Shown here one piece after another: positions 9,720-21,111 of a stretch of DNA of 64,000 bases. The position numbers and the translations under genes are program-made. Below the pieces are notes generated by a model. The model ran no database searches and was not told where the DNA came from. It saw only the letters and a program-made list of their open reading frames with translations. The DNA comes from Scilla litardierei (Eukaryota > Streptophyta > Magnoliopsida > Asparagales > Asparagaceae). The first letter of the stretch is position 1. Each line of letters begins with the position of its first letter. The stretch spans positions 1 to 64,000 of the forward strand of contig JAULAV010002380.1 of NCBI GenBank assembly GCA_030789695.1. Direction: 5' to 3'.

Positions 9720-11153
9720 GGATAGGCTTACTCCAAACAATTCGGCTACTACATCTTCCATAATTATGCCGGAGTTGCTGCCAGATAATAATTTCAAGCT
9801 AAATATGGGGCTTGTTGTGCTGATGCAACAAGACCCCTTCCATGGGAATGTGCATGAAAATCCGCATTACCATCTCCAGATATCCTTGGCGAAGTGTGTC
9901 ACTTTTCATATCCCCAATGTACCAAAGGAAGCCATCCGTCTGCGCCTTTTTCCCTTCACTCTCCGAGATAAAGCTCAATATTGGTTGAGGATGCAAGCAC
10001 ATGGCACCTTCATTACTTGGGATGAGCTGGCAAGCGCATTCGTCAACAAGTTCTATCCACCATCGAAGATAATGAAGATAAGAAATTCCTTGATGCCTTT
10101 TAAGTAGGGGCCCCAAGAATGTTTATATGAGGTGTCAGAGCGCTTCAAAGATCTACAACACCAATGCCCCCAACATAGCATCGATAATTTGGAGCTCGTA
10201 CATAGTTTTTACAATGGCTTGAGGGCAGATACAAAGATGATCATCGACGCCACCGCCAATGGAGCTGTATTATCAAAGACGCCAGAGGATGCTGCGGCGT
10301 TATTATAGAAGATGGCATCTAACAATTAGCAGTGAGCTGATGGGAGGGTCTAAACATCATCATCCATGAACCGACGAGCATCTACGAAGCAACGACAGTG
10401 GCAGAGTTAGTGACGAAGTTTGACTCTCTACCTAGAGTGGTAGAGAGACTTGAGAAGAAGTTATGCGATCCTCATGTTGCACCTAACACATCTACATCTA
10501 ATGATTGGCAAGGCCAAGTTATGTATGTTGGCGGCGAGGCTAGTGAGGAAGCTATGGAGCAAGTTCAGTATGTTCAAGGTGGAGCTAATAATGGATCTTG
10601 GGTAATCCGGCTTGGAAGAGTCACCTCCGATTTTCCTATGCTAACAATAGTGGAGCCTTAACCCATCCTCAATAACCACCACCACCACAACAAGTCTAGC
10701 CGCCACCTCAACAACTACCCTACCAACAAAGGCCGCCACAACAACAACAATTCCAGCAAAGGCAACAACCAGGGCCTAATAGACCCCCAGATTCAATCAA
10801 GGATGGAGGCCCCAAAATCCACCACTGGCACCACAGAGGTCAGAGCATGAGACTAGAGTTGAAGAATTTATGGCAGAACAGAAGAAAATCAATGCTAGAT
10901 TGATGGCGGGCCAAGATTGTCCAATACTAGAGTGGCGTAATTGGCGAAATAGATTACGTTGCTTAATAAGGCCCAACATCAATTGCCGGCCCAACTGGAG
11001 CCAAATACTAGGAGCAACACCGGCCACATCAATGCAGTGGTGGCAGTTACTACTATAGGCAGGAAATACACCACTCCCGTCATGGTCCAAACTCGAAACT
11101 CAAGTGATGAAGCCCCGGTTTTGAGAAAGAGGTAAGTACTGTAAAGAAGGAGC
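9720..11153 (+). pseudogene. gag of element A, segment 2
   Basis: This continues segment 1. The gag core (VVLMQQDPFHGN, ENPHYHLQ, IRLRLFPFTLRDKAQYWLR, FVNKFYPPSK, then ERFKDLQHQCPQ) is the retrotransposon gag family and parallels B's gag closely. Stops interrupt it: TAG at ~10,105 just after LMPFK, and more from 10,300 on. A Gln/Pro-rich linker follows at 10,660-10,850. Element B breaks the reading at 11,153 and homology resumes at 22,872. It is decayed and not translatable as one protein. Confidence 0.82.
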
Positions 11154-12970
11154 TGATCGCTCCGGAATGTAACCCAAAGAACGGTTGTAGTTTTACCGCA
11201 AGCGCACGGTATAGCGGCGAGCGGGTTATCGAACACAGGGAGGACGAATGACCGTGCTTGTTCAAATCAACTTGGCTATTAAGAAGAGAGAAATTTGCCT
11301 TTGGCGATCCTGTCACAATCGTCAGACAAAGTACGGAAATATCAAATCAAATAAAGAACGTCGAGGGAATGGGGAATTCCCGCTACTCACCGTATTTCGT
11401 AAATGTGGTTCATTGGTATCAAAATTGCTAGAATAAAATTTTGGATGAACTAGTCGCAACTGAATGTAATACCTAGCTCACGCTCTCGTGCTGTTGCCGG
11501 TCTATAGCTATCCTAGGTTCGGGTCCAATCTCTTGCAAACCCTAGCCTAGGGAAGCTAGCATTAGGATCAACATCATCGTTCAATCGCGCCCCGAGCCCA
11601 CTCTCGTGCAAACTCGGGCCACAACCTAGGTTGGGATAGTTCCTACCCGTCCAATCTCTTGCAAACGGGTATCGGCATGGAATTGCAACCGGAAACCCTA
11701 GTATCGGTCCAATCTCTTGCAAACCGATACTACAGAAATTTGATTCCAATCCAATTCGGATTTCTAGGGTTTCCTAACGAATTGGGATCCAATCTCTTGC
11801 AAATCCCAATCGATATGAATACCTAGCCATCCGTAGTAAATCGATCCCAATCTAATCCCTAATAGCAATTCTAGCAAAATTCCTACCAATTCATCACAAA
11901 GATGAAATCGGGCTCGTAGGGTTCATCCCCACGCCCCAAGACGTGGAGACTACTCACAATTCATAGCACAAACACAAAAGTAATCAATGAAATTAACAAG
12001 AGAATTCATCACAAATTTGAGATAGGCAATAAAAATAGAATTTTTAGAGAAGAGAGACACAAACCAATGGAGTTCTTCAAATAATCCAATAAAAATCAAC
12101 TTTTGTCTCCTCTCTAATCACAAGAATAAAGCTAAAAAGTTAATCTAAAAAGCTGCAAAAATCTAAGAGGAAAAGCTCTCCAAACTAGGGTAAAAACAGA
12201 GGTTAAATACCCCTCAAAATCGTCCAAAAAACTGTGACCAAAATACCCCTGCGCAGCCTGAAATCCGCAATTTTCGCTACAGGCAGCGCGTCGCACTCGG
12301 CCGAGTGACAGAAGTCGCTCGGCCGAGTGAGAAACCCTGTAAATTTTCAGTAAGTCTGGGTCTTCGGGGGTCTTCACTTTGGGAGTCGCTCGGCCAAGTG
12401 AGTTGTCGTTACTCGGCCGATGGCTTCTTGATACTCGGGCGGTCGGCATTTTCCACTCGGCCGAGTGGGTCTTCTAAAGCTCAGGCAGACGAAAAACAGT
12501 AAGTTGGCGATTTTTGACATGCGTCGTCTGGGTGCCACTCGGGCGGACGGGATCTCGTCACTCGGCCGATGTGGCTTCCGATGCTCGGCCGAGTGCACGT
12601 ATGAAACGTATCCGATCTGGTCGGCCGAGCAGTGTCTCGCTGGTCGGCCGAGTGACTCCTTCACTCGGCCGAGTGGGACACCAAAAATGCCCAAACAGCT
12701 TGTCTTGGCCTCCTCGTCGCTCCAGCGACGTCCTTTCTTCTTCCGCTCCTCTCCAACAGCAGAATACCCCTCGGGGAGGTCATCGGTGACACTCTGGAGT
12801 AGGCGTATCTCGAGATCACTCCAAATCGCTCCAAATCACCTGAAATTCGACAAAAACAAGAAATCGTGAAAAGCATCGCAATATCGTCGATATATCGTGA
12901 AAAACATGATTTGAGCGATCTAAATGGCATGCAAACATGCGGGAAAAAAGTGTAAAATAAGGAGTGATCA
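11154..12970 (-). repeat. 3' LTR of element B
   Basis: 1,817 bp, pair of 21,112-22,871. On the plus strand it runs TGATCGCTCC to GGAGTGATCA, a 10-bp imperfect terminal inverted repeat. It holds 'CCAATCTCTTGCAAA' units at 11,520-11,810, a TATTTAAC box (minus, 12,209-12,202) and the palindrome array at 12,295-12,674. Confidence 0.92.
12295..12674 (-). repeat. CACTCGGCCGAGTG palindrome array in B LTR
   Basis: Roughly a dozen copies or partial copies of ACTCGGCCGAGT, mostly with the perfect GGCC centre and half-site variants such as ACTCGGGCGG. The 5' LTR has the same block at ~22,254-22,577 minus a 57-bp segment. On the transcribed strand the array precedes the TATA-like box by about 85 bp. Confidence 0.88.
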
Positions 12971-14904
12971 AAATCCCCCAAGCTTACCTCTTACTCGTCC
13001 TCGAGGAAGATAAGTAGGAGGCGAGCCCGGTGGATTCGGAAAACGAAAACGACGAAAGACGAAAAAATGAAAAAAAAACGAAGAAGAACGAAAAACGAAA
13101 TAAAAACAAAGAAGAAAGAAAGAAACGAAGAGGGAAGCTGCTAGATCATTTTCTCAGGACGTGGGTTTCGCTTACTCTTATAGCATGCACCGAATGAAAA
13201 ACACATGTCAAAGAGTTTTATTTTGATATCATAGTATAATAGTGCAAATAGAAATAGAAAACCCACGAACAACGATATAATCATGAAAAACGAAATAATT
13301 TTAGAATTAACATCGTCTGAATCATTTAAAGCGGTATACAAATCACAGATCACACACTTTTCAATTGAATGCTTTCTATGAGGAGTATAAGAGTATCACA
13401 CAATAGAATAGAAAGAATAGATAAGTGTGGATTTCATGAAATGAGTGCTAGGCATAGATTTCTGGACTTCGTAAAGCTAAAAAAATCTCACTGAGTATAG
13501 AATATTACTTAGCCTAGGTTGTCGTGCAACGTCAAGTAGTCTCTCTCTCTCACATCATCGGATTCCCTCCCCCAAGCTTATCTATAAGCGTGGTGGCATA
13601 AAAAATATTTACATCCCCATTTTTATAGAGCTCCAAAAGCAATGAAAATAAATACAAAAAGAGAGAAGAAAGAAGAGAGAGAGAACATGAGGTGGGATCT
13701 TTTATTGAGGTTCTTTCCTCTTTTCTTTTCTTTTTTTTTCTTTTTTTTTTCAAATAACATATATACACAATGATCCCAACTCAAAGAGAAGTAAGAGCAT
13801 ACAAGTATTTTTTTTTTCTTTGGTTTTGGGAAATTTGGAGCTAGGAATTAATAGCGGGGGAAATGCCATATAATAGAATCGCTAAGGGGAGATTCACCAA
13901 TGATTTTAGAATAGAGAAATGATGTTCAAGATTTGTGGAGAAAGAAATAAATATACCTCTCGGTTCACTCTATAAGACATGCACGACAACTTCAGCAGGG
14001 TAATCTAATCTACTCAGTTTCGATCACAAAAAAGCTAACTAATCCAGATTTATCATAGCTAACATCATTCAATCATCCTGAAGTGAAATGTACAAATCAT
14101 GCATATAGAAGTGACATAGGAAAAGAAATCGGTACTCCAGATATAAGCATTCAATGCGTGAATCTTGGTGTGTTTTCTGCGATAGCATACATATGAATAT
14201 TCAGACTAAGCTAATAATAAAATTTCATCCATTTTCATGTGGAAAAAAAATGTGGGTTACTATCTCTAAATGCAAGGCAAGTCATAGCATATGATATCAG
14301 AAATAAAATCTAGGACATGACAAATATAGCATGCATATAGAGTAAGCTAACTCCACGTTATCATCATCACAGAAAAGTCATCTCTATCATGAGATGAAAA
14401 AGAAAATAAAGATAAAGGGGAAAATAGAACTATTTACAATGCGGCACACAGAAAGATAAGAAAAACGTGATGCATGGTAAAATAAAAGAAAAGTGATGAA
14501 AATAAGTGCAAAAGCAGAAAAATGGAGTGAAAAACTAAAAATAAAGGTGGCAAATCGAAAAAGAGCGTGAGAACTCACTCCCCCAAGCTAAATGGCACAG
14601 TGTCCTCAATGTGCAAAGTGTGGCACACCGAGAGACAAGTAATGGGAGGGGTAAGCGAGGATGCATGCATGAGGAAAAAAAAGAAAAATAATGAAATGAA
14701 AAATATGATGCGGACATGATGCATGCAAATAAAGGAGTGATACAGATATATAGGTGTGGCACCAAAAACTCTCCCGCTCTCACAAAAAAGATATATAAGG
14801 ACATGATCGGAATGAGAATCCAAAATAAGTGAGGGGAGGGGGGGTCAAAAAGCATCAGGACCCAGCAGAAACGGGCAGCACAACGGCAAAAAGAATCGAT
14901 GGCA
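12971..14904 (-). other. 3' untranslated region and polypurine tract of B
   Basis: No credible ORF. Reading on the minus strand it starts after ORF1 with the stem-loop at 14,614-14,595 and an AGCTTGGGGGAG motif, has a second AGCTTGGGGGAGG near 13,575-13,563, and ends with AAGCTTGGGGGATTT at 12,985-12,971 directly before the LTR, which is the polypurine tract. It is AT-rich and parallels A's 3' UTR (27,601-31,193 without the solo LTR). Confidence 0.75.
14595..14614 (-). other. Stem-loop after B ORF1
   Basis: On the minus strand GCACATTG-AGGA-CACTGTGC can form an 8-bp stem with one mismatch and a 4-nt loop, followed by TTTAGCTTGGGGGAG. A and O have matching structures at 27,819 and 34,698. Confidence 0.6.
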
Positions 14905-16986
14905 TCAAGGGTGCCTAAGAAGGCGGTGCTGCGCCGTCTCCGTCCTGAGGCGGAGGTGGTGGTGGTGGTGAGCGGGGGTGGGTGTGGAAGTGGAAGCAGG
15001 CTGAGTGTGTGTGGAAGTGGGGGTGGGAACCTGCTGGGTGGGTGGGGGTACGCGTGGGAGACGCTCCAGGACCTGGGTAAGACAGTAGTGAATGTGCGGG
15101 AGCAGGTCAAAGCGGCCAACCATCACAGTGACGGTGGCGGACAGGGTCCGAAGGTCGCCTCTGAGGCCACTCACCGCCCCCTCGAGAGCACGAATGCTCT
15201 GAAGTACAGTGTCAGGGGGAGGTGGTGCAGAGGGATGCACCGGTCGGGGCTGTGCAGGTCAGGGCTGGCGTACTCTGGTGGCGTAGGTGACGGGCTCAGC
15301 AGGCAAGGGAACAAAAGGAGCTACGCTCGCAAGTGGGGGCCTGGCCTCAGTGCGAGGCTGGGCAGGACGGTAAGAAGTGGAGGCAGCAGCAGCGAAAGAA
15401 GAATACAAAAGTGGTGGCGAGGCGGCCAGAGAGGTCGGTGACACAGAAGTGTGGACAGACGCCACGACACTCTCGAAAAACACAGTAGCGGTGGAGACAG
15501 TGGTGGCAAAAGAGGGCTCTCCGCACTCAACTATAGTCAACGGGCGCTCGGGTGGGGCAGAGGAAACGGGCTCGGCAGACAGAGGGCCAGTGAGGGTGGT
15601 GACAGGCGTGGAAGCAGTGGAGGTGGGCTCAGCTATGGTACTCCCGACACCAACAGAGGTGTGGACAGAGGTGTCTGGAGCAGCGGAAATATCTGGGATA
15701 GGCTGAGGGTCCACGGGGTCAACAGGGGCAGCAGGCGCGGCAGGTGCAACAGGGTCTGCGGGGGCAGCGTGGGCCTGCTCGGCCTCCTCGGCCTCGAGCA
15801 CGTAAGCGGCTGGGATCAGAACATCCATCGCAGGGAGCCAGTCCACCTGGGCCGGTGCAATCTGAGTCCGAGCTGGGCTCGGAAGAATCATGTAATCAGC
15901 ACCATAAGGGCCGTGCAGCCAGACCCAGTGTCGCTCACCGTTTGGACGCAGCATCTTCATCCGGGCCATAACATCAATCGACAGAGAAGTGGGGCCCAGT
16001 GCGCGTCGCAGGTCGTCAGGGAAGTCATCGCCGGTCATAAGGGCGAGCAAGGTGATCAGGCCGCCGCAGCATATCGGTGAGCGAGCGCCCACCGATATGA
16101 CGATGCGGTCCAAAAACCAAGCCGCGACATCAATCACGACGGCTGGGACCAACTCATCGCCATCCCTAGATAGAGCTCTGGGCCGTGTCATCGCATAGAG
16201 CATATAGAGCTCTGGCGTGGACATCGTACCCGGCTCATATCTGGCCAAAAAGGTCGTCGCCATGAGGCGCTGAGCTTTACGGATGCAGGGATGGACAATG
16301 GCCGAGGCCTTGGCCCTACTAGGGTCAAAGGCAGCGTGAAGACCCGTAATCCGGGCCCAGAAGGCGCCGGCGTCGAAGGAAGGTGGGGGGATATGGGTGG
16401 GGGCGTAACCTCGATCGGCCCCGGGGACATCGGGCCACGAGAAGAAGGCTCTCATCATACCCAGAGTGACCTGGCACTCCCGGTCCATGAACCGAAACGA
16501 GCATCCCTCGTCGGTTCGGGCGATCGAACTAAGTACCTCAAGTGTCGGGCGGATAAACGTGTCCGCCGACACCTGAAAGAAATCTCGCCAGCCCACGTTG
16601 TCGTACAACGTGAGCATCCCCTCTAGTACCCCCAGGCGTCCTAGGTCTGCAAGGTGTGCGAACCTGGAGGGTACGATCGAGCGCTGGGAGATACAATCGA
16701 AAGCGACGCGGTGTGCGTCGTTCCGGAACGTGATCCCCAGCGGCCCGATAAGTGGAGCCGGAGGTGGTGGCTGTGGAGCGGCAGGGAGTGGCTGTGCGGG
16801 GTGTATGGGCTGTGTGGGCTCTGCAGGCTGTGCGGGGTGTGCGGGTCCTGCAGGCTGTGTGGGGTGGACGAGGTGTGTGGGAGAAGGCGGAGGAGAGTCC
16901 TCCAACTCGTGGGAGGGGCCAGCGTCATCCGACCGCTTCCGCTTGGCGGAAGCTCTCCTCGACCTCGGTCGTGTCCGGGGCGGCAT
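14905..16986 (-). pseudogene. Athila-type env-like ORF1 of B, one stop
   Basis: ATG at 16,986 (MPPRTRPRSRR) opens 575 codons to a TGA at 15,259-15,261; the same frame then stays open to 14,905. Parts in order: a basic Arg-rich N-terminus, a Pro/His/Gln low-complexity linker (~residues 30-75), the conserved globular core from LGITFRNDAHR through WRDFFQVS, FRFMDREC and ARSPICCGGLITLL (~80-330), an Ala/Pro/Ser/Thr-rich C-terminal half, and beyond the stop a possible short coiled coil. It belongs to the plant retrotransposon ORF-1 / putative plant transposon protein type. Activity is unknown and no clear transmembrane helix is visible, so 'env-like' refers only to its position. Confidence 0.82.
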
Positions 16987-17524
16987 ATGGGCCCCGAGCG
17001 CGCACCAAAAAGCGTGAAAAGTGCGGCGTGCGTAAAATAAAGGAAAGAGTATACCACGACACGCCGCGAGTGCAAAGAAATGGAAGCATGCGAAGACGAC
17101 GCCTCCACACAGCCCAAATCAGTCCCTGGAAGCTCCCCTGGGCTCCCCTAAGCTCTCAAAAATGACCTGCGCATGAAACGAAGATATCAGCGGGTAATAT
17201 TCAAAACGTATGGAGCATTAGGGGTGTAATATATAGAAATAGAAATTAATTTGGGTTTGGGGTTCGTTAAGCACATGGATCCTCAAGAAACACACAAAAG
17301 AGGAGAAAACAGGCGAAAATAGGGTTACCGGAGTCGGCCGGAGCTGTGGCCGCCGGCGGCGACTCGAGCGAGGAGCGGCGGCGGCTCGGCCGGCGGTGGG
17401 TGGCCGAGCGGCGCCGCGGGTCGACGGTCGGGCGAGTGGACAAGGGTTCAGGCGCTGGGGGATACGAAAAGTCAGGGCGCGAGCGGATTATGTCATTTCG
17501 AAAAACGCGCCCCCCCCAAGCCCC
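16987..17524 (-). other. Leader of B ORF1 with candidate intron
   Basis: About 540 nt from TATA to ATG. On the minus strand a CCG|GTAACC donor at 17,328 and a GCGCAG|GTC acceptor ending at 17,167 could bound a 162-nt intron. The stretch before the donor is very GC-rich. After the acceptor, GAGAGCTTAGGGGAG matches the AGCTTGGGGGAG that follows the equivalent acceptor in A. Confidence 0.5.
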
Positions 17525-17531
17525 TTTTATA
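17525..17531 (-). promoter_or_regulatory. Candidate internal TATA box (B)
   Basis: TATAAAAGGGGC on the minus strand, a strong plant TATA match, 12 bp downstream of the palindrome array and about 540 bp upstream of the ORF1 ATG. Confidence 0.6.
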
Positions 17532-17543
17532 GCAGAAGTTACG

Positions 17544-17868
17544 ACTCGACCGAGTGACGAGGTCGCTCGGCCGAGTAGCGCAACGGAAAAATTCCCCCCG
17601 CTTATGCTTCGGCCGAGTGGCCTTGCCACCCTCGGCCGAGTGGAGTAAGTCCATTCGGCCGAGTGGCTCAAGCTACTCGGCAAGACTCGCCCTAGGAGCG
17701 TATCCGTTTTACTCGGCCGAGTGAATATATATACTCGGCCGAGTGTCAGTTATACTGAAATCAGGAAAATAAACAGAGAGTTGGGTACATCAGACTTCCC
17801 TCGTTCGTGAGCGGCTTGGCCGGACGAACTTGTGTGCTCGGCCGAGTGACTAGTATACTCGGCCGAGT
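17544..17868 (-). repeat. Palindrome array upstream of B ORF1
   Basis: About nine copies of nCTCGGCCGAGT, including perfect ACTCGGCCGAGT at ~17,711, 17,733 and 17,857. It is the same motif family as in B's LTRs, but located inside the element. Confidence 0.88.
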
Positions 17869-18134
17869 GAGCCTTGTGTTCTGCTGTTTGTCTTCGTTTG
17901 GGCTCTAAACTCCGTCTTTCTTCCTCCAGTCGATTTCATCTTCCTCCTAAGCATCGAGCGCCTTCCTGGGGTGCTCCTCGTCGCCTTGTGCATCCTCCTA
18001 ATGATGGGTACCTCATTCTCCTCTCCTGTCAGGAAAAATAGGACCCGTTATCACAAGATTTTTGGGCGAACGACTCAAAACACTAAAAATTTCTAAAACA
18101 AAAATAAAAGAAAAGTGAAAATAAAGCAATAACC

Positions 18135-18152
18135 GTCGGGTTGCCTCCCGAC
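18135..18152 (-). other. Hairpin between gag-pro and ORF1 module (B)
   Basis: On the minus strand GTCGGG-AGGCAA-CCCGAC forms a perfect 6-bp stem with a 6-nt loop. The flanking sequence (CTTAAACGAGCGCTT before it) is conserved in A at 24,150-24,183, where the stem carries a compensatory change. Confidence 0.65.
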
Positions 18153-18408
18153 AAGCGCTCGTTTAAGGTCGTGAGCTCGACCCCCTATGATTTTCAATTA
18201 ATACGGGATGTTTGGTGCATATGAGATGCACCCATCAAACTTTCCGGGGAGAACGCTTGGATTCGGAAGTTGCGGCGGCGTGTTCTCCCTCGGTGGTCTC
18301 CCGTCTCGAATAGTGTTGGGGGAGGCTCCCCCAAGCTAGCATTTGCTCCGGTCAACGGCTTCACCGGTGACGCCGATTTCCGTATCGGCGGAGCTTTCTT
18401 CGGAGACT

Positions 18409-20859
18409 TTAATTTCGAGAGCTTGCAGAGCTCTCGAATCCTTGCGACATCAGCGTCACCTTCAACATTTTCAGCAGAGAAGTCGGGGGAATCATTTTTT
18501 TCTCTTCTTGGCCTAAATCCGGGCCTTCCTCGAGATCCTCATCGAATAGAGCGCCAATGGAGTGGGGGATCGCCTCCTCAATTACCTCATCAAGGATGTC
18601 CATGTAGTCAAGCTCCTCGTGGTAAGGCATGTGTTTCATAGCCTTAGGAATGTGAAGTTCCACCTCGATGTTGCCGACGTTTAGAGTTAGGGTACCTTCT
18701 CGCACGTCGACAATGACACCGGCGGTGGCGAGGAACGGGCGTCTAAGTATCAATGACGTATCTCCCTCCTCCTTAACGTCCATGATCACGAAGTCACATG
18801 GCAAGCATATGCCCCCCGAGACTTGTAGCGGGATGTCTTCGGCGATCCCTACTGGCCTTGTTATCCGTCCATCGGCTAATTGTATCCGCATGTCGGTAGG
18901 TTTCAACTTCGTCCCGGTGTTTAGCCTTAAGAACATGGAGAGAGGCATGAGGCTCACACTAGCCCCTAAATCTACCAACGCCTTTTGTAGAGGGACACCG
19001 CCCAAGGTGCAAGGAATTCGAAAACTCCCTGGATCTTTGAATTTGGCCGGCTCCTTCTCTCTCTTGGTGAACCAAGAGCCCTCCTCGGCTAGCATGATCT
19101 TTTCCTTCCTCTTCCCCCCCGAAATCAAATACTTTAGAAATTTAGCATATGTGGGGATTTCCACGATGGCGTCGAGGAAGGGAATGTTGAGGCTAACTCC
19201 TCTCAGATACTCGAGAAACTTTGCTAGCCTTTTCTCCATTTTCGCTCTAGCAAGCCTTTGGGGGAATGGGACCGGTGGCATGAAGCGCCTCTCCTCAATC
19301 AATTGCTCCGCTCTAGATTTCTCCTTTTCTTGCGGCTCTTTCTCCTTCTCAACTTCAACTACCGGCTCAATTGGCTCTAAACTTTCCTCCACGGGCTCCT
19401 CGGTAGGAATCATAGCGGGGGTGGTATCCTTCCCGCCTCTAGTAGTAACGGCAACCACGGCATTGATGTGGCCGGTGTTGCCCCGTGGGTTTTGCTCGGG
19501 TTGCGCCGGCAATTGTTGAGTATTCCGATTGAGCAACGCCAATTGCTCCGAGATTTGAGCTGCAACGGTTGTAAGGGAGTCTTGGCCTGCCTTCAAGGTA
19601 GCATTGACCTTCTTTTGCTCGACCATAAACGCCTCCACTCTAGCTTCGAAGTCGGATTGTTGTTGAGCTTGTGGAGGGTTTTGATTTTGATTTCTCCACC
19701 CTTGATTGTATCCGGGCGGCCTATAAGGTGGAACTTGTTGCTTCGGTTGGAAATTTTGTTGTGGAGGCCCCCTCGGCGGATAGTGTTGTTGTTGGGGTGG
19801 TGGTGGTGGTCGAGCTTGTTGAGGTGGTTGTTGTGGCGGGTTCAAAGCTCCTTCATTGTTGGCGTAAGAGAAATCGGGATGATTTCTTGTGGCCGGATTG
19901 GCCCAATATCCTTGGTTCCCCGCGACATATTGTACTTGCTCCAAGGATCCTTCTCCTTGCTCTCCTCCCAAGTACATGGCTTGAGATTGGTCTTTCCAAT
20001 CACACATTTGGTTTGTTGGTGCGGAGGTGGAAGGGGTTCCTTGGGGCTCCGTGATAAACTTCTCCAGTCTCTCCACTACCTTGTGGAGAGAATCAAACTT
20101 GCTTGTAAGCTCCGCTACGGCCTTCGCCTCATAGATACTAGTTGGCTTCAAGGAGGACGTAGAGTGTCCTCGCTCATCGCCCCATTGTTGATTGTTTGAG
20201 GCCATCTCCTCAATTAGGGCCGTAGCTTCTTCGGGAGTCTTTGATAAGATAGCACCATTCGCCGCGGCATCAATAATTTGTTTGGTCCCCGGTTGGAGAC
20301 CATTGTAGAAGCTATGAACTAGCTCCCAATCTTCAATGCTATGGTGCGGGCATTGATGCTGCAGATCTTTAAAACGCTCCCAAGCCTCATAGAGCGTCTC
20401 TTGGGGTCCTTGCTTGAAGGACATAAGAGCGCTCCGAATCTTCACCGTCTTGGAGGGCGGATAGAACTTGTCAATGAATGCACTCGCCAACTCGTCCCAA
20501 GTGGTAAAGACTCCCTCAGCCTACGTCCTCAACCAATAGAGTGCCTTGTCTTTTAGCGTGAAGGGGAAGAGACGCAGTCTGATGGCATCGATGGAGACCC
20601 CCAGCATCTGAAATGTGGCGCACTTCGACAAGAATAACTGGATGTGGTAGTGGGGATTTTCATGGGCATTCCCATGAAATGGATCCTGCTGCATCAGAAC
20701 CACTAGTCCAGTCTTCAGCTCAAAGTTCTTGTCAGCCGCCAACTCCGGTATGGCAATGGATGAGGTCGTAGACGAGGTCTTAGGCCGGAGCCTATCGCGA
20801 ATAGAAATTATCCTTGCCATTCTTGCCGCTAATTGGTCCGCAGTTTCCGGGTTGGTCAT
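18409..20859 (-). pseudogene. Gag-protease polyprotein of element B, one stop
   Basis: ATG at 20,859 (MTNPETADQ) starts a frame interrupted once, by TAG at 20,523-20,521, and otherwise open to 18,409 (about 816 codons). The gag core has FYPPSKTVKIRSAL and ERFKDLQHQCP; a long Gln/Pro-rich linker follows. Near the end the aspartic protease active site reads ALVDLGASVSLMP (D-L-G-A in place of the usual DTG/DSG, as is usual for Athila), with a later ILRRPFLATAGV flap/core motif. The frame stops about 150 codons after the protease, where RT would start. Gag would build the particle and the protease would cut it. Confidence 0.88.
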
Positions 20860-21111
20860 AAACCTCCCTTCCGGTTCTTGTCTCCTTTTCGCTCTGATTC
20901 TCTACACCGTACGTTTAATCTCGGGATCAAATAATATACCTTCAGGGTCCACAGTGGATCTCGTGTACATGCACAGGAGAAAAAAGTTTCAAAGAAGAGA
21001 TTAGCACAATGGAAGGGTTAGGTAAAAATAAAGAAATAAAATAAAAAGAAAGAAATAGCTAGGGTGGTAAGATCAAACGCAATCGCCTCCCCGGCAACGT
21101 CGCCAAAAACT
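20860..21111 (-). other. 5' UTR and primer binding site of B
   Basis: The plus-strand bases 21,089-21,105 read CCCCGGCAACGTCGCCA, identical to the plant tRNA-Asp 3' end except one base. Priming from the minus strand is thus expected just after the LTR, with AGTTT between. The rest is an untranslated leader to the gag ATG. Confidence 0.82.

Noticed and set aside
14899..16080. Long plus-strand ORFs rich in Gly/Arg/Val opposite B's ORF1
   Set aside because: They are antisense shadows of the GC-rich, Pro/Ser/Ala-rich ORF1 on the minus strand; no family resemblance.
19468..20199. Plus-strand ORF of 243 codons
   Set aside because: It is antisense to B's gag-pro, whose frame has recognisable motifs.
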